Part shown: positions 54,546-64,000 of the stretch, in pieces
How the letters are laid out: each line of letters begins with the position of its first letter
Numbering within the stretch: position 1 is the first letter of the stretch
Source of the DNA: Pseudomonas marginalis
GTDB lineage: Bacteria > Pseudomonadota > Gammaproteobacteria > Pseudomonadales > Pseudomonadaceae
Reading direction: 5' to 3'
Assembly: GCF_008692035.1 (NCBI RefSeq)
Contig: NZ_VTFG01000001.1
Span: 4,093,501-4,157,500 of the forward strand
Length of the DNA: 64,000 nucleotides
Notes under the pieces: generated by a model
Seen by the model: the letters and a program-made list of their open reading frames with translations, nothing else
What the model was told of the DNA's origin: nothing
Databases searched by the model: none
Made by a program: the position numbers and the translations under genes

Positions 54546-54618
54546 CCTCTCTTTATCAGATAAAACCCGCTTCTTCCCGCAGTAAAAGGCGAGGAAGTTG
54601 TAGGATTTATCTTGTTTC

Positions 54619-54635
54619 GTCTCACTATATGGGAC
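54619..54635 (+). promoter_or_regulatory. Candidate operator upstream of the dgo operon
   Basis: GTCTCACTATATGGGAC is an imperfect inverted repeat (GTCTCA against TGGGAC, 5 of 6 bases) about 90 nt before dgoK, inside an AT-rich stretch likely to contain the promoter. Since no regulator is adjacent, it may be read by one encoded elsewhere; IclR- or GntR-type factors use sites of this size. Confidence 0.4.
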
Positions 54636-54722
54636 TGTTATTTATATATTGAGATATTGCCGGCCATAGGTTTATATTCGCCCATCTGCTTTTTTCAGCA
54701 CCCACTCATTTCAGGTGAAGCG

Positions 54723-55688
54723 ATGCAGGCGCAATTGATCGCGCTCGATTGGGGGACCAGCTCCCTTCGTGCTTATAAACTCGGGCCCGCAGGCGTCGTG
54801 CTGGAACAGCGCTCGCTGGCGTCGGGCATCATGCATTTGCCCAGTGAGCCCCGGGACATCGGCGGTGTGCACTGCAGCGATGGCTTCGAGTTGGCGTTCG
54901 ATGCGGCATGCGGCGACTGGCTCGAGGCCCAACCCCATCTTCCAGTGATCGCCTGCGGCATGGTCGGCAGCGCCCAGGGCTGGAGCGAGGCGGCATATCG
55001 CAATACGCCGGTCGACGTCGCCAGCCTGGGCCAGGCGTTGCACACGGTGCGCAGCCTGCGCGGCGTCGATGTGCATATCGTGCCCGGCGTGATCGAGCAG
55101 GTCGGTTTGCCCAATGTGATGCGCGGTGAAGAAACCCAGGTGCTGGGTGTGCTGCAAAGCCTCTCGGCCAACGGTGAAATGTTGATCGGCCTGCCCGGCA
55201 GCCATTCCAAATGGGTCGAGGTGGTGGAAGGTTGCATCACCCACTTCGATACCTTCATGACCGGTGAACTGTTCGCGGTGCTGAGCAAGCACAGCCTGCT
55301 GGGACGTACGCAAAAGGTATCCGCGCAGTTCCAGGCCGAGGCTTTCGACCGCGGCGTTCAAGTGGCGCTGTCGAAAGAGGGTCAGCGCGGCGTGCTGTCG
55401 ACCCTGTTCAGTGCGCGCACCCTTGGGCTGACTGCCGAACTTACCCCTGAGCAGCAGCCCGATTACCTGTCCGGCCTGCTGATCGGCCATGAACTGGCCG
55501 GTCTGCCAGCCAGTGCGCGGCTCGTCCCCATCATCCTGGTGGGCGCCGGCCCGCTTTGCGTGCGCTACCAACGCGCCCTCGCCCTCTGCGGTTTCGCCCA
55601 CGTCAGCCTGGCGCAGGAAGCGACCGAGCGCGGCCTGTGGCAACTGGCAGTGGCCGCCGGGCTCACTCAACCTGCAACGGAGGTCTGA
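54723..55688 (+). CDS. dgoK: 2-dehydro-3-deoxygalactonokinase
   Basis: Sugar kinase (321 aa) that phosphorylates 2-keto-3-deoxygalactonate. I chose the ATG at 54723 (MQAQLIALDWGTSSLRAYKL), with the DWGTSSLRA phosphate-binding motif at residues 9-17. It is the first gene of dgoK-dgoA-dgoD-transporter, the same order as the E. coli dgo operon without dgoR. It ends one base before dgoA. Confidence 0.93.
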   Translation: MQAQLIALDWGTSSLRAYKLGPAGVVLEQRSLASGIMHLPSEPRDIGGVHCSDGFELAFDAACGDWLEAQPHLPVIACGMVGSAQGWSEAAYRNTPVDVASLGQALHTVRSLRGVDVHIVPGVIEQVGLPNVMRGEETQVLGVLQSLSANGEMLIGLPGSHSKWVEVVEGCITHFDTFMTGELFAVLSKHSLLGRTQKVSAQFQAEAFDRGVQVALSKEGQRGVLSTLFSARTLGLTAELTPEQQPDYLSGLLIGHELAGLPASARLVPIILVGAGPLCVRYQRALALCGFAHVSLAQEATERGLWQLAVAAGLTQPATEV

Positions 55689-55689
55689 C

Positions 55690-56310
55690 ATGCTCAAGCA
55701 AGCACTGGCACAAAACGGTTTGATCGCAATCCTGCGCGGTGTGCGCCCGGACGAAGCCCAGGCGGTCGGCCAGGTGCTGTACGACGCCGGCTTTCGCGTG
55801 ATCGAAGTCCCGCTCAACTCGCCGGACCCTTACACCAGCATCCGCATCCTGCGCGACAGCCTGCCCGCCGATTGCCTGATCGGCGCCGGTACGGTGTTGA
55901 CGCCTGCGCAGGTCGAGCAGGTGAAGGCCGCTGGTGGCCAAGTGATCGTAATGCCCCACAGCGATGCCAAGGTCCTGCGCGCTGCCAAGGCCGCTGGCCT
56001 GTACCTGTCGCCGGGGGTGGCCACGCCCACCGAAGCGTTCGCCGCGCTGGACGAAGGCGCCGACGTGTTGAAGCTGTTCCCGGCCGAGCAAATGGGCCCT
56101 TCTGTGATCAAGGCGTGGCTGGCGGTATTGCCGGCAGGCACGTTGCTGCTGCCGGTGGGCGGCATTACCCCGGACAACATGCAGGTGTTTATCGACGCCG
56201 GCGCCAAGGGGTTCGGGCTGGGTTCCGGGTTGTTCAAACCGGGTATGACAGTGGATCAGGTAGCGAGCCGCGCCCAGGCTTATGTCGCCGCCTGGAAAGC
56301 CCTGAGCTGA
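55690..56310 (+). CDS. dgoA: 2-dehydro-3-deoxy-6-phosphogalactonate aldolase
   Basis: KDPG-type class I aldolase (206 aa) splitting KDPGal to pyruvate and glyceraldehyde-3-phosphate. The start MLKQALAQNGLIAILRGVRP is followed by the catalytic glutamate in FRVIEVPLNSP (near residue 40) and the Schiff-base lysine in ADVLKLFPAEQ (near residue 126). It follows dgoK by one base. Confidence 0.94.
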   Translation: MLKQALAQNGLIAILRGVRPDEAQAVGQVLYDAGFRVIEVPLNSPDPYTSIRILRDSLPADCLIGAGTVLTPAQVEQVKAAGGQVIVMPHSDAKVLRAAKAAGLYLSPGVATPTEAFAALDEGADVLKLFPAEQMGPSVIKAWLAVLPAGTLLLPVGGITPDNMQVFIDAGAKGFGLGSGLFKPGMTVDQVASRAQAYVAAWKALS

Positions 56311-56357
56311 GATCAAGTTCCGCGCCCCTGGCGCTGCATCTATAAGAGAGATAACAG

Positions 56358-57506
56358 ATGAAAATCACCAAACTGACGACCTTTATCGTCCCGCCGCGCT
56401 GGTGCTTCCTCAAGGTCGAGACCGACCAGGGCGTGACCGGCTGGGGTGAGCCCGTAGTCGAAGGCCGCGCTCACACCGTGGCCGCGGCGGTCGAGGAACT
56501 GTCCGATTACCTGATCGGCAAGGACCCACGCAATATCGAGGATATCTGGACCGTGCTCTACCGCGGCGGCTTCTACCGTGGCGGCGCCGTGCACATGAGC
56601 GCCCTCGCCGGCATCGACCAGGCGCTGTGGGACATCAAGGGCAAGGCCCTGGGCGTATCGGTCAGCGATCTGTTGGGTGGCCAGGTACGCGACAAGATCC
56701 GCGTGTACTCCTGGATCGGTGGCGACCGCCCGGCCGACACCGCCCGCGCCGCCAAAGAGGCCGTAGCCCGTGGCTTTACCGCGGTGAAAATGAACGGCAC
56801 CGAAGAGTTGCAGTTCGTCGACAGCTTCGAAAAAGTCGACCTGGCCCTGGCCAACGTCGCGGCCGTGCGCGATGCGGTCGGCCCTAACGTCGGCATCGGC
56901 GTCGACTTCCATGGCCGTGTGCACAAGCCCATGGCCAAGGTGCTGATGAAAGAACTCGACCCGTACAAACTGATGTTTATCGAAGAGCCGGTGCTCAGCG
57001 AAAACTACGAAGCCCTCAAGGAACTGGCGCCCCTGACCAGCACCCCGATTGCCCTGGGCGAGCGCCTGTTCTCGCGCTGGGACTTCAAGCGCGTGCTCAG
57101 CGAAGGCTACGTCGACATCATCCAGCCGGACGCTTCCCATGCGGGCGGTATCACCGAAACCCGCAAGATCGCCAACATGGCCGAAGCCTACGACGTGGCC
57201 CTGGCCCTGCACTGCCCGCTGGGCCCGATTGCGTTGGCGGCGTGCCTGCAACTGGATGCGGTTTGCTACAACGCGTTTATCCAGGAGCAAAGCCTGGGTA
57301 TTCACTACAACGAGAGCAACGACCTGCTCGACTACGTGCGCGACCCGGGCGTGTTCGACTATGACCAAGGCTTTGTGAAGATCCCCAACGGGCCGGGCCT
57401 GGGCATCGAGATTAATGAGGAATACGTGATCGAACGCGCAGCCATCGGCCACCGCTGGCGCAACCCGATCTGGCGCCACGCCGACGGCAGCTTTGCCGAG
57501 TGGTGA
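56358..57506 (+). CDS. dgoD: D-galactonate dehydratase
   Basis: Enolase-superfamily dehydratase (382 aa) converting D-galactonate to 2-keto-3-deoxygalactonate. Metal ligands fit D183 in GVDFHGRVHKP, E209 in FIEEPV and E235 in ALGERLFSRWDF; the catalytic His185 and His285 (LALHCPLGPIALAA) are present. It lies 47 nt after dgoA. A compact REP palindrome separates it from the transporter. Confidence 0.95.
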   Translation: MKITKLTTFIVPPRWCFLKVETDQGVTGWGEPVVEGRAHTVAAAVEELSDYLIGKDPRNIEDIWTVLYRGGFYRGGAVHMSALAGIDQALWDIKGKALGVSVSDLLGGQVRDKIRVYSWIGGDRPADTARAAKEAVARGFTAVKMNGTEELQFVDSFEKVDLALANVAAVRDAVGPNVGIGVDFHGRVHKPMAKVLMKELDPYKLMFIEEPVLSENYEALKELAPLTSTPIALGERLFSRWDFKRVLSEGYVDIIQPDASHAGGITETRKIANMAEAYDVALALHCPLGPIALAACLQLDAVCYNAFIQEQSLGIHYNESNDLLDYVRDPGVFDYDQGFVKIPNGPGLGIEINEEYVIERAAIGHRWRNPIWRHADGSFAEW

Positions 57507-57531
57507 TGTCTGCCTGAAAGAACACGGTCAG

Positions 57532-57565
57532 ACATGTGGGAGAGGGCTTGCCCCCTCCCACATGT
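57532..57565. repeat. Compact REP palindrome inside the dgo operon
   Basis: ACATGTGGGAGAGGGCTTGC runs almost directly into its complement, giving a near-perfect 34-bp palindrome. This is a shortened REP pair with the spacer lost. It lies between dgoD and the transporter gene and could act as a processing or partial stop point. Confidence 0.8.
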
Positions 57566-57621
57566 TGATCCGGTTTCTGCAGAAGTCCCTTCCTCAACAA
57601 ATATAAGAAGAGGCACCTACC

Positions 57622-58932
57622 ATGCAACCTGAATCCTTGAGCGGGCAGGCTTCTTTAGTCACGCCTACCCGAAAGCGCTACTTCATCATGGTGCTGCTGT
57701 TTATCACCGTGGTGATCAACTACCTCGACCGCAGCAACCTGTCGATTGCCGCCCCGGCGCTGACCAGCGAACTGGGTATCGACCCGGTACATGTCGGGCT
57801 GATTTTCTCCGCGTTCGGCTGGACGTACGCCGCCATGCAGATCCCCGGCGGCTGGCTGGTGGACCGGGTGCCGCCGCGTATCCTCTACACCGCCGCCCTG
57901 TTGCTGTGGTCCATCGCCACCGTGATGCTCGGTTTTGCCGCCAGCTTCATTGCGCTGTTTGTTCTACGCATGGCGGTGGGTGCCCTGGAAGCACCGGCTT
58001 ACCCCATCAACAGTCGCGTGGTCACCAGCTGGTTCCCCGAGCGTGAGCGCGCCACGGCCATTGGCTTCTACACCTCCGGGCAGTTTGTCGGGCTGGCGTT
58101 CCTGACGCCGGTCCTGGCCTGGTTGCAGCACCATTACGGCTGGCACATGGTGTTTGTCGTGACCGGTGGCGTGGGCATTCTGTGGGCGGCGATCTGGTAT
58201 GCCCTGTATCGCGAGCCTCGGGACTTCAAAGGCGTCAACGCCGCTGAAATCGAGTTGATCCGCGAAGGCGGCGGGCTGGTGGACTTGAGCGCACAAGCGA
58301 GCAAGAGCAAGGCGCCCTTCAGTTGGGTCGACCTGGGCATTGTCCTGAGCAAGCGCAAGTTGTGGGGTATCTACCTGGGGCAGTTCTGCCTGAACTCCAC
58401 GTTGTGGTTCTTCCTGACCTGGTTCCCGACCTACCTGGTGAAATACCGCGGCATGGACTTCATCAAGTCCGGCATGCTCGCGTCACTGCCCTTCCTCGCG
58501 GCTTTCGTCGGCGTGTTGTGTTCGGGGTTGTTTTCCGACTGGCTGATCCGCCGTGGCGCTTCGGTGGGGTTTGCCCGCAAGTTGCCGATCATCAGCGGCC
58601 TGTTGATCTCGACGGCGATCATTGGCGCCAACTTCGTCGAATCGACACCGTTGGTCATCGCTTTCCTGGCCCTGGCGTTCTTCGGTAATGGCCTGGCCTC
58701 GATCACCTGGTCGCTGGTCTCGACCCTTGCCCCGGCACGTCTGCTGGGACTGACCGGCGGGGTGTTCAACTTCATCGGCAACCTGGCGGCGATTGCCACG
58801 CCGATCGTCATCGGTTTCCTGGCCAGTGGCGATTCGTTTGCGCCGGCGATCACCTACATCGCCGTGCTGGCGCTGTTGGGCGCACTCTCCTATGTGCTGC
58901 TGGTGGGCAAGGTCGAGCGGATCGAGCTGTAA
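57622..58932 (+). CDS. dgoT: MFS transporter, probable D-galactonate permease
   Basis: Major facilitator protein (436 aa) of the anion:cation symporter group with 12 predicted helices. The first helix region FIMVLLFITVVINYLDRSNL and the GWTYAAMQIPGGWLVDRVPP loop are typical of galactonate/glucarate carriers. Its place at the end of dgoKAD suggests D-galactonate uptake; related sugar acids cannot be excluded. It is convergent with the oxidase gene. Confidence 0.85.
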   Translation: MQPESLSGQASLVTPTRKRYFIMVLLFITVVINYLDRSNLSIAAPALTSELGIDPVHVGLIFSAFGWTYAAMQIPGGWLVDRVPPRILYTAALLLWSIATVMLGFAASFIALFVLRMAVGALEAPAYPINSRVVTSWFPERERATAIGFYTSGQFVGLAFLTPVLAWLQHHYGWHMVFVVTGGVGILWAAIWYALYREPRDFKGVNAAEIELIREGGGLVDLSAQASKSKAPFSWVDLGIVLSKRKLWGIYLGQFCLNSTLWFFLTWFPTYLVKYRGMDFIKSGMLASLPFLAAFVGVLCSGLFSDWLIRRGASVGFARKLPIISGLLISTAIIGANFVESTPLVIAFLALAFFGNGLASITWSLVSTLAPARLLGLTGGVFNFIGNLAAIATPIVIGFLASGDSFAPAITYIAVLALLGALSYVLLVGKVERIEL

Positions 58933-58937
58933 GCCGT

Positions 58938-58957
58938 GGGCGGCCTGCGGGCCGCCC
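58938..58957. terminator. GC-rich hairpin between convergent genes
   Basis: GGGCGGCC-TGCG-GGCCGCCC forms a perfect stem between the transporter stop and the oxidase stop. It lacks a T run, so termination is uncertain. Confidence 0.45.
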
Positions 58958-58968
58958 GTTGGCCGGGC

Positions 58969-60621
58969 TCAGGGCACCGACATTTCGTTACGGAACACAT
59001 TCGAAGGATCCCAGCGTTGCTTGGTTCGGCGCAGGCGGTTCTCGATGATCGTGTTGGGGAAGAAAATTCCATACCACAGAGGGTTCCTGGGGTTCGCGGG
59101 ATTGCCACCGAGGTGGGTCATGTCCAGGTCGGGGTAGTTGATGTAGCAGCCCTCGAACTCCGGGTCATTGGGAGCACCGTTGGTGAATGCAGCGTAATAG
59201 AGGCCGCGGATCCAGTCGGCATGGGCGCGGTCGATGGCGTCATCGTCGGCGTGCCAGTAACACTGCGGTTGCCATTTGAGGTACGAGGAGCGTTGCGCGG
59301 CTGACGTCTGCGCCAGGATCGGGCCGTCCATCTGGTTGATGCGCCCTCCGAACGACTGGATCTGGATCAGGCTCTGGGTCAGGTATTGCTCGGGGTCCGG
59401 CAAGGTCAGCGTCGTCCAGATCGCGTCCAGCACGCGTTGCGTAAATCTGCCTTTCTGATACGCCGATTTATACCGGCCGCGCTGATTGTCGCCGGAACCG
59501 TTGAGCGATTGGGTGGCGTACAACCAGTCCAAACGCCTGGCGGCCTCATGGGCACTCTGCAGGGAATCGATCCGGCGGCCCTTTTGCCCGCCACGTGGCT
59601 GATGCACGACGTGGAACGGCAGGAGCGACTCTGTCGCACTGACGCCCACCGCGGCCTGCATGCTGCTGACAAAGTCGTCGAAAGGCGCCAGGTCATCGAG
59701 CTTCCCGTCCTTGTCGACGTAGTGAATGCCCAGGGTCACGTTGCCAGTATTGAGGTGGCGCATTTCCAGTTTGGTGGCCAGGCCCCAGGTTGCCGGGTCG
59801 GCCTGATGGTCCACGAACCAGTTTTGATAGGCGTGCAGCAAACGTTCGAGGGCGGCGCGTGTGAGGTCTGACCAGTCCCATTCCAATGGCAGCCAAAGCA
59901 CTTCGTCCGGGGCTGGCGGCAGCGTCTTGAAATAGTAACTGGTGATGATGCCGAACTGCCCACCACCGGCGCCGCAACAGGCGGCGAACAGGTCCAGCTC
60001 ATCGGTGTCGAGGCTGTTACGGGACACATGGACAGGTTCAAGACCCGGGCCGGGTCCATTGGCGACCAGCAGGTCGACGCCGTCCAGCCAGTCGCAGACC
60101 AGCCCGTATTTACGCGACAACAACCCATAGCCGCCGCCGCAGATATGCCCGCCCAGTCCCACCGAATAGCAGGATCCACTGGGCAGCGCCTTACCTGCCA
60201 ATTTGTACAGCGCGACGCTGGTGTCCCAGTTCTGGCAGCCGGGCTCCAGGCGGAATGCATAGCGATGGGGCGACGCGGGTACCAGCACGGAGCCGATTTG
60301 CCCGTTGGGGTCGTAGGCCAATTGGTTCATCTGGCCGATGTCCAGGATCGACAACACCTCGCCTGGCGCATCCGGCATCTTGTTAGAGACAAATCCTTCA
60401 TAGCAATGCCCGCCGCTGCGCACCGTGATACGGCCATTGGGCACAGCCAGGGCCTGGGCGGCTGCGTCGAGGATGTCTTGTGGGTTGCGGCAGAGGTAGA
60501 TCTGGCTGGCGCCGTTGGGTGAAGACTCGCCCTGGACGTTGCCCAATGGCCAGCGCAGGTTGAAACCCTTTTGCAACGTGGAATGACGACGGTCCGAGGG
60601 GGTGATGAGATCAAATGCCAT
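58969..60621 (-). CDS. Bicovalent FAD-dependent oxidase (BBE family)
   Basis: Oxidase (550 aa) of the berberine-bridge/hexose-oxidase class. I chose the ATG at 60619-60621 (MAFDLITPSDRRHSTLQKGF). Both covalent FAD anchors are visible: H72 in RSGGHCYEGF and C151 in SGSCYSVGLGGH, followed by GGGYG. The C-terminal BBE domain ends with RLRRTKQRWDPSNVFRNEMS. No signal peptide is seen. Relatives oxidise sugars or alkaloids; beside the galactonate operon a sugar substrate is plausible, but this is inference. Confidence 0.88.
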   Translation of the reverse strand: MAFDLITPSDRRHSTLQKGFNLRWPLGNVQGESSPNGASQIYLCRNPQDILDAAAQALAVPNGRITVRSGGHCYEGFVSNKMPDAPGEVLSILDIGQMNQLAYDPNGQIGSVLVPASPHRYAFRLEPGCQNWDTSVALYKLAGKALPSGSCYSVGLGGHICGGGYGLLSRKYGLVCDWLDGVDLLVANGPGPGLEPVHVSRNSLDTDELDLFAACCGAGGGQFGIITSYYFKTLPPAPDEVLWLPLEWDWSDLTRAALERLLHAYQNWFVDHQADPATWGLATKLEMRHLNTGNVTLGIHYVDKDGKLDDLAPFDDFVSSMQAAVGVSATESLLPFHVVHQPRGGQKGRRIDSLQSAHEAARRLDWLYATQSLNGSGDNQRGRYKSAYQKGRFTQRVLDAIWTTLTLPDPEQYLTQSLIQIQSFGGRINQMDGPILAQTSAAQRSSYLKWQPQCYWHADDDAIDRAHADWIRGLYYAAFTNGAPNDPEFEGCYINYPDLDMTHLGGNPANPRNPLWYGIFFPNTIIENRLRRTKQRWDPSNVFRNEMSVP

Positions 60622-60732
60622 GATGGACTCCTGAGAGACGATAATGACTTCTGATGCAGCTAACTTAACGACCGGCAACGCAAGAAGGCGTGACTTGCAG
60701 AGGTGGTTAGACGGCAATAGGCACGAAGTGTG

Positions 60733-60759
60733 TTGAGGGGGTGTGTGTTCCCCCCTCAA
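60733..60759 (-). other. Perfect hairpin downstream of the CigR-like gene
   Basis: TTGAGGGGG and CCCCCTCAA form a perfect 9-bp stem with a 9-nt loop between the CigR-like stop and the oxidase start. No T run follows, so it is at best a weak terminator; it may be a regulatory site of the oxidase gene. Confidence 0.4.
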
Positions 60760-60786
60760 GCCTAGCCTATATGGAAAAAGCCCGGA

Positions 60787-61227
60787 TCAGTTCAGCACGC
60801 CGTCCAGAATTTCATAGACGATACCGGTACCCACCGCGATCAACACCACATCCGGCCCCGAACGGCGCCACTCATAACCCGGGTACACCGGCAGGCGCGC
60901 CAGCGCACGGTTGTCCAGGCGTTCGCCGTAGTAGCCGCGCGGCAGGGGTTGGCCGCGCACCAGGCGCACATTCGGCGGCGGCGGTGCGCCACGGGAGAAC
61001 TGGCCGTGGTTGTCGTGAATGATCTGGCGTACCGGGCCGAAGTCCTGGGGTGGGCCGCCGCGACGATTGTCCTGCGGGCCACGATGCTCGTCGCCACGTT
61101 GCTCGTGCTGGCCTTGCGGGCCGCCACGGTCGTCACCCCGCTGGTCAGGCGGCGCGGCTTGCACCAGGGCGCTGGCGCCAAGCACCAGCACACCAAGACC
61201 TGCAATCACGGATTTAGGCATTTTCAT
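60787..61227 (-). CDS. CigR/RcnB-like periplasmic protein
   Basis: Small exported protein (146 aa). A signal peptide (about residues 1-26, VIAGLGVLVLGASALVQAAP) precedes a low-complexity region rich in G, R, Q and D (about 27-65). The C-terminal domain has RGQPLPRGYYGERLDNR and VVLIAVGTGIVYEILDGVL, typical of proteins annotated as RcnB-like or CigR family. I chose the ATG at 61227 because TGAGGA lies just upstream. Function unknown. Confidence 0.8.
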   Translation of the reverse strand: MKMPKSVIAGLGVLVLGASALVQAAPPDQRGDDRGGPQGQHEQRGDEHRGPQDNRRGGPPQDFGPVRQIIHDNHGQFSRGAPPPPNVRLVRGQPLPRGYYGERLDNRALARLPVYPGYEWRRSGPDVVLIAVGTGIVYEILDGVLN

Positions 61228-61252
61228 CGGGTATTCCTCAGGGCACACATAC

Positions 61253-61287
61253 AAAAAAGGGATCTCGAACGCGGTTCGAAATCCCTT
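61253..61287 (-). terminator. Terminator after trpA
   Basis: On the minus strand AAGGGAT-(TT)-CGAAC and GTTCG-(AG)-ATCCCTT form a long stem with an internal mismatch, followed by six T residues. It should end the trpBA transcript. Confidence 0.88.
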
Positions 61288-61362
61288 GGTCTTGCTGTTT
61301 AGGCCGTGATTGCGCGCGTTGATTCCTCTGTATCAGGAACTTTACCTCTCGCTACATGGCGC

Positions 61363-62172
61363 TTACTTACGGGCGTTGCGCACACCTTCCGACAGCGCCG
61401 CGCACAGGCTCAATACGCCATCGATTGCTTGTTGATCGTTACTGGCATTGGCGATGTGATCGATCAGGGCCGAGCCCACCACCACGCCATCGGCCAGGCG
61501 CGCGATGGCTGCCGCCTGTTCCGGTGTGCGGATACCAAAACCGATGCTGATCGGCAGGTCGGTATGCCGACGCAGGCGGGTCACGGCTTCCTCGACGTGT
61601 TCCAGGGTCGCGGCGCCGGCGCCGGTCACACCGGCCACGGATACGTAGTACACGAACCCGGAACTGCCGTTGAGCACGGTCGGCAGGCGCACGTCATCGG
61701 TGGTCGGCGTGGTCAGGCGGATAAAGTCGATACCTGCGGCCTGGGCCGGGTCGCACAGCTCGCCGTTATGTTCTGGCGGCATGTCGACCACGATCAGGCC
61801 GTCGACGCCGGCCTCTTTGGCGTCAGCGATGAACTTAGGCACACCGTATTTGTGGATCGGGTTGAAGTAGCCCATCAACACCAGTGGGGTATCGTTATTG
61901 TCCTTGCGGAACTCACGCACCATCTGCAGGGTTTTCAGCAGGTTCTGTTTGGCTTCCAGCGCGCGGATGTTGGCCAGTTGGATGGCCGGGCCGTCGGCCA
62001 TCGGGTCGGTGAAGGGCATGCCCAACTCGATCACATCGGCGCCCGCAGCGGGCAAGCCCTTGAGGATCGCCAGCGAGGTGTCATAACCCGGGTCGCCGGC
62101 CGTGACGAAGGTCACCAGGGCGGCGCGGTTTTGTTCCTTGAGTTGCGCAAAGCGGGTTTGCAGGCGGCTCAT
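61363..62172 (-). CDS. trpA: Tryptophan synthase alpha subunit
   Basis: Alpha subunit (269 aa) that cleaves indole-3-glycerol phosphate to indole and G3P. The catalytic residues lie in VIELGMPFTDPMADGP (glutamate near 49, aspartate near 60). It starts directly after the trpB stop (TAAATG), as in other Pseudomonas. Confidence 0.97.
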   Translation of the reverse strand: MSRLQTRFAQLKEQNRAALVTFVTAGDPGYDTSLAILKGLPAAGADVIELGMPFTDPMADGPAIQLANIRALEAKQNLLKTLQMVREFRKDNNDTPLVLMGYFNPIHKYGVPKFIADAKEAGVDGLIVVDMPPEHNGELCDPAQAAGIDFIRLTTPTTDDVRLPTVLNGSSGFVYYVSVAGVTGAGAATLEHVEEAVTRLRRHTDLPISIGFGIRTPEQAAAIARLADGVVVGSALIDHIANASNDQQAIDGVLSLCAALSEGVRNARK

Positions 62173-63399
<1,227 letters not shown>

Positions 63400-63510
63400 G
63401 GGACGCTCCAGGTAGGAATTCTGTATGGGAAGCAATGACGGCCACTCTACCCCTCACATCCGGCGCTGAAAACCGATAAGATCGCTGCAACCTGTCAGGA
63501 AAACTCACAG
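63400..63510. promoter_or_regulatory. trpB-trpI divergent control region
   Basis: In P. aeruginosa and P. putida TrpI binds this gap and, with indoleglycerol phosphate, activates trpBA. The same layout is present here. I did not identify the individual TrpI sites with confidence. Confidence 0.65.
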
Positions 63511-64000
63511 ATGAGCCGCGACCTCCCGCCCCTCAATGCCCTGCGCGCATTTGAAGCCACTGCCCGCCTCAACAGCGTCAGCCAGGCTGCCGAGCAATTG
63601 CACGTGACCCACGGTGCGGTCAGCCGTCAGTTGAAAGTGCTGGAGGAGCATTTGGGTGTCAGCCTGTTCATCAAGGACGGGCGCGGCCTTAAACTCACAG
63701 ATGCAGGTGTGCGGTTGCGAGATGCCAGCGCCGAGGCGTTCGAGCGCTTGCGGGACGTGTGTGCCGAACTCACCCAGGCCAGCGCCGACGCACCTTTCGT
63801 GCTCGGCTGTTCAGGCAGTCTGCTGGCGCGTTGGTTGATCCCGCGCCTGGGACGCTTGAATGCCGACCTGCCGGACCTGCGCCTGCACCTGTCGGCGGGC
63901 GACGGCGACCTCGATCCCCGCCGCCCCGGCCTCGATGCCCTGCTGGTCTTCGCCGAACCGCCGTGGCCGGCGGATATGCAGGTGTATGAGCTGGCGAGCG
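63511..64000 (+). CDS. trpI: LysR-family trpBA activator TrpI (partial)
   Basis: LysR regulator cut by the right edge after about 163 codons of the usual ~295. The helix-turn-helix region SVSQAAEQLHVTHGAVSRQL lies near residues 22-41 and the effector domain has begun. Divergence from trpBA identifies it. The start ATG follows a CAGGAAA stretch. Confidence 0.95.
   Translation, partial: MSRDLPPLNALRAFEATARLNSVSQAAEQLHVTHGAVSRQLKVLEEHLGVSLFIKDGRGLKLTDAGVRLRDASAEAFERLRDVCAELTQASADAPFVLGCSGSLLARWLIPRLGRLNADLPDLRLHLSAGDGDLDPRRPGLDALLVFAEPPWPADMQVYELAS

Overview
The window is from a Pseudomonas of the fluorescens complex, read across the chromosomal replication origin. Three things support this: the gene order glmU-atp-parBA-rsmG-mnmG ... 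mnmE-yidC-yidD-rnpA-rpmH-oriC-dnaA-dnaN-recF-gyrB ... trpBA/trpI is the classical Pseudomonas origin order; the protein sequences are Pseudomonas-like; and the REP/REPIN repeats are of the GTGGGAGGGGGCTTGC type known from P. fluorescens. No rRNA, tRNA, CRISPR array, phage or insertion sequence was seen.

Left arm (1-21.4 kb): almost everything is on the minus strand, leading away from oriC. It holds glmU (cut by the window edge), the complete nine-gene ATP synthase operon atpIBEFHAGDC, parB-parA, rsmG-mnmG, then mnmE, yidC, yidD, rnpA and rpmH. The exception is a plus-strand iron-responsive cell-surface-signalling cassette (sigma factor, FecR-type regulator, TonB-dependent receptor; 13.4-17.4 kb). 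It sits between mnmG and mnmE, next to a second DnaA-box cluster just upstream of mnmG.

Origin and right arm (21.4-39 kb): the rpmH-dnaA gap has the usual DnaA boxes and AT-rich tract. dnaA-dnaN-recF-gyrB follow, with two parS sites inside recF. Then comes an accessory block: an AT-richer methyltransferase-like gene, a third parS-like site, and a divergent response regulator / CHASE2 sensor kinase pair. Core genes resume with an acyltransferase, gmhB, glyS-glyQ, tag and an LpxL-type acyltransferase.

Right arm (39-64 kb): a TPR gene, trkA, rsmB, fmt and def on the minus strand; dprA and tsaC on the plus strand, with what looks like the stump of a deleted gene in front of dprA; qor divergent from hemF-aroE; and a choline-sulfate block (LysR regulator, betC, choX, SulP). 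An accessory sugar block follows: a D-galactonate operon dgoK-dgoA-dgoD-transporter with no adjacent regulator, and a convergent bicovalent-FAD oxidase. The window ends with a CigR/RcnB-like small protein, trpBA and divergent trpI (cut by the right edge).

No wholly new system stands out. The most informative signals are the stump upstream of dprA, the DnaA-box cluster beside mnmG, the foreign-looking signalling cassette inside the origin block, and the regulatory DNA of hemF, atpI and dgo. Coordinates and motifs were read by eye; no alignment, composition count or database search was run.
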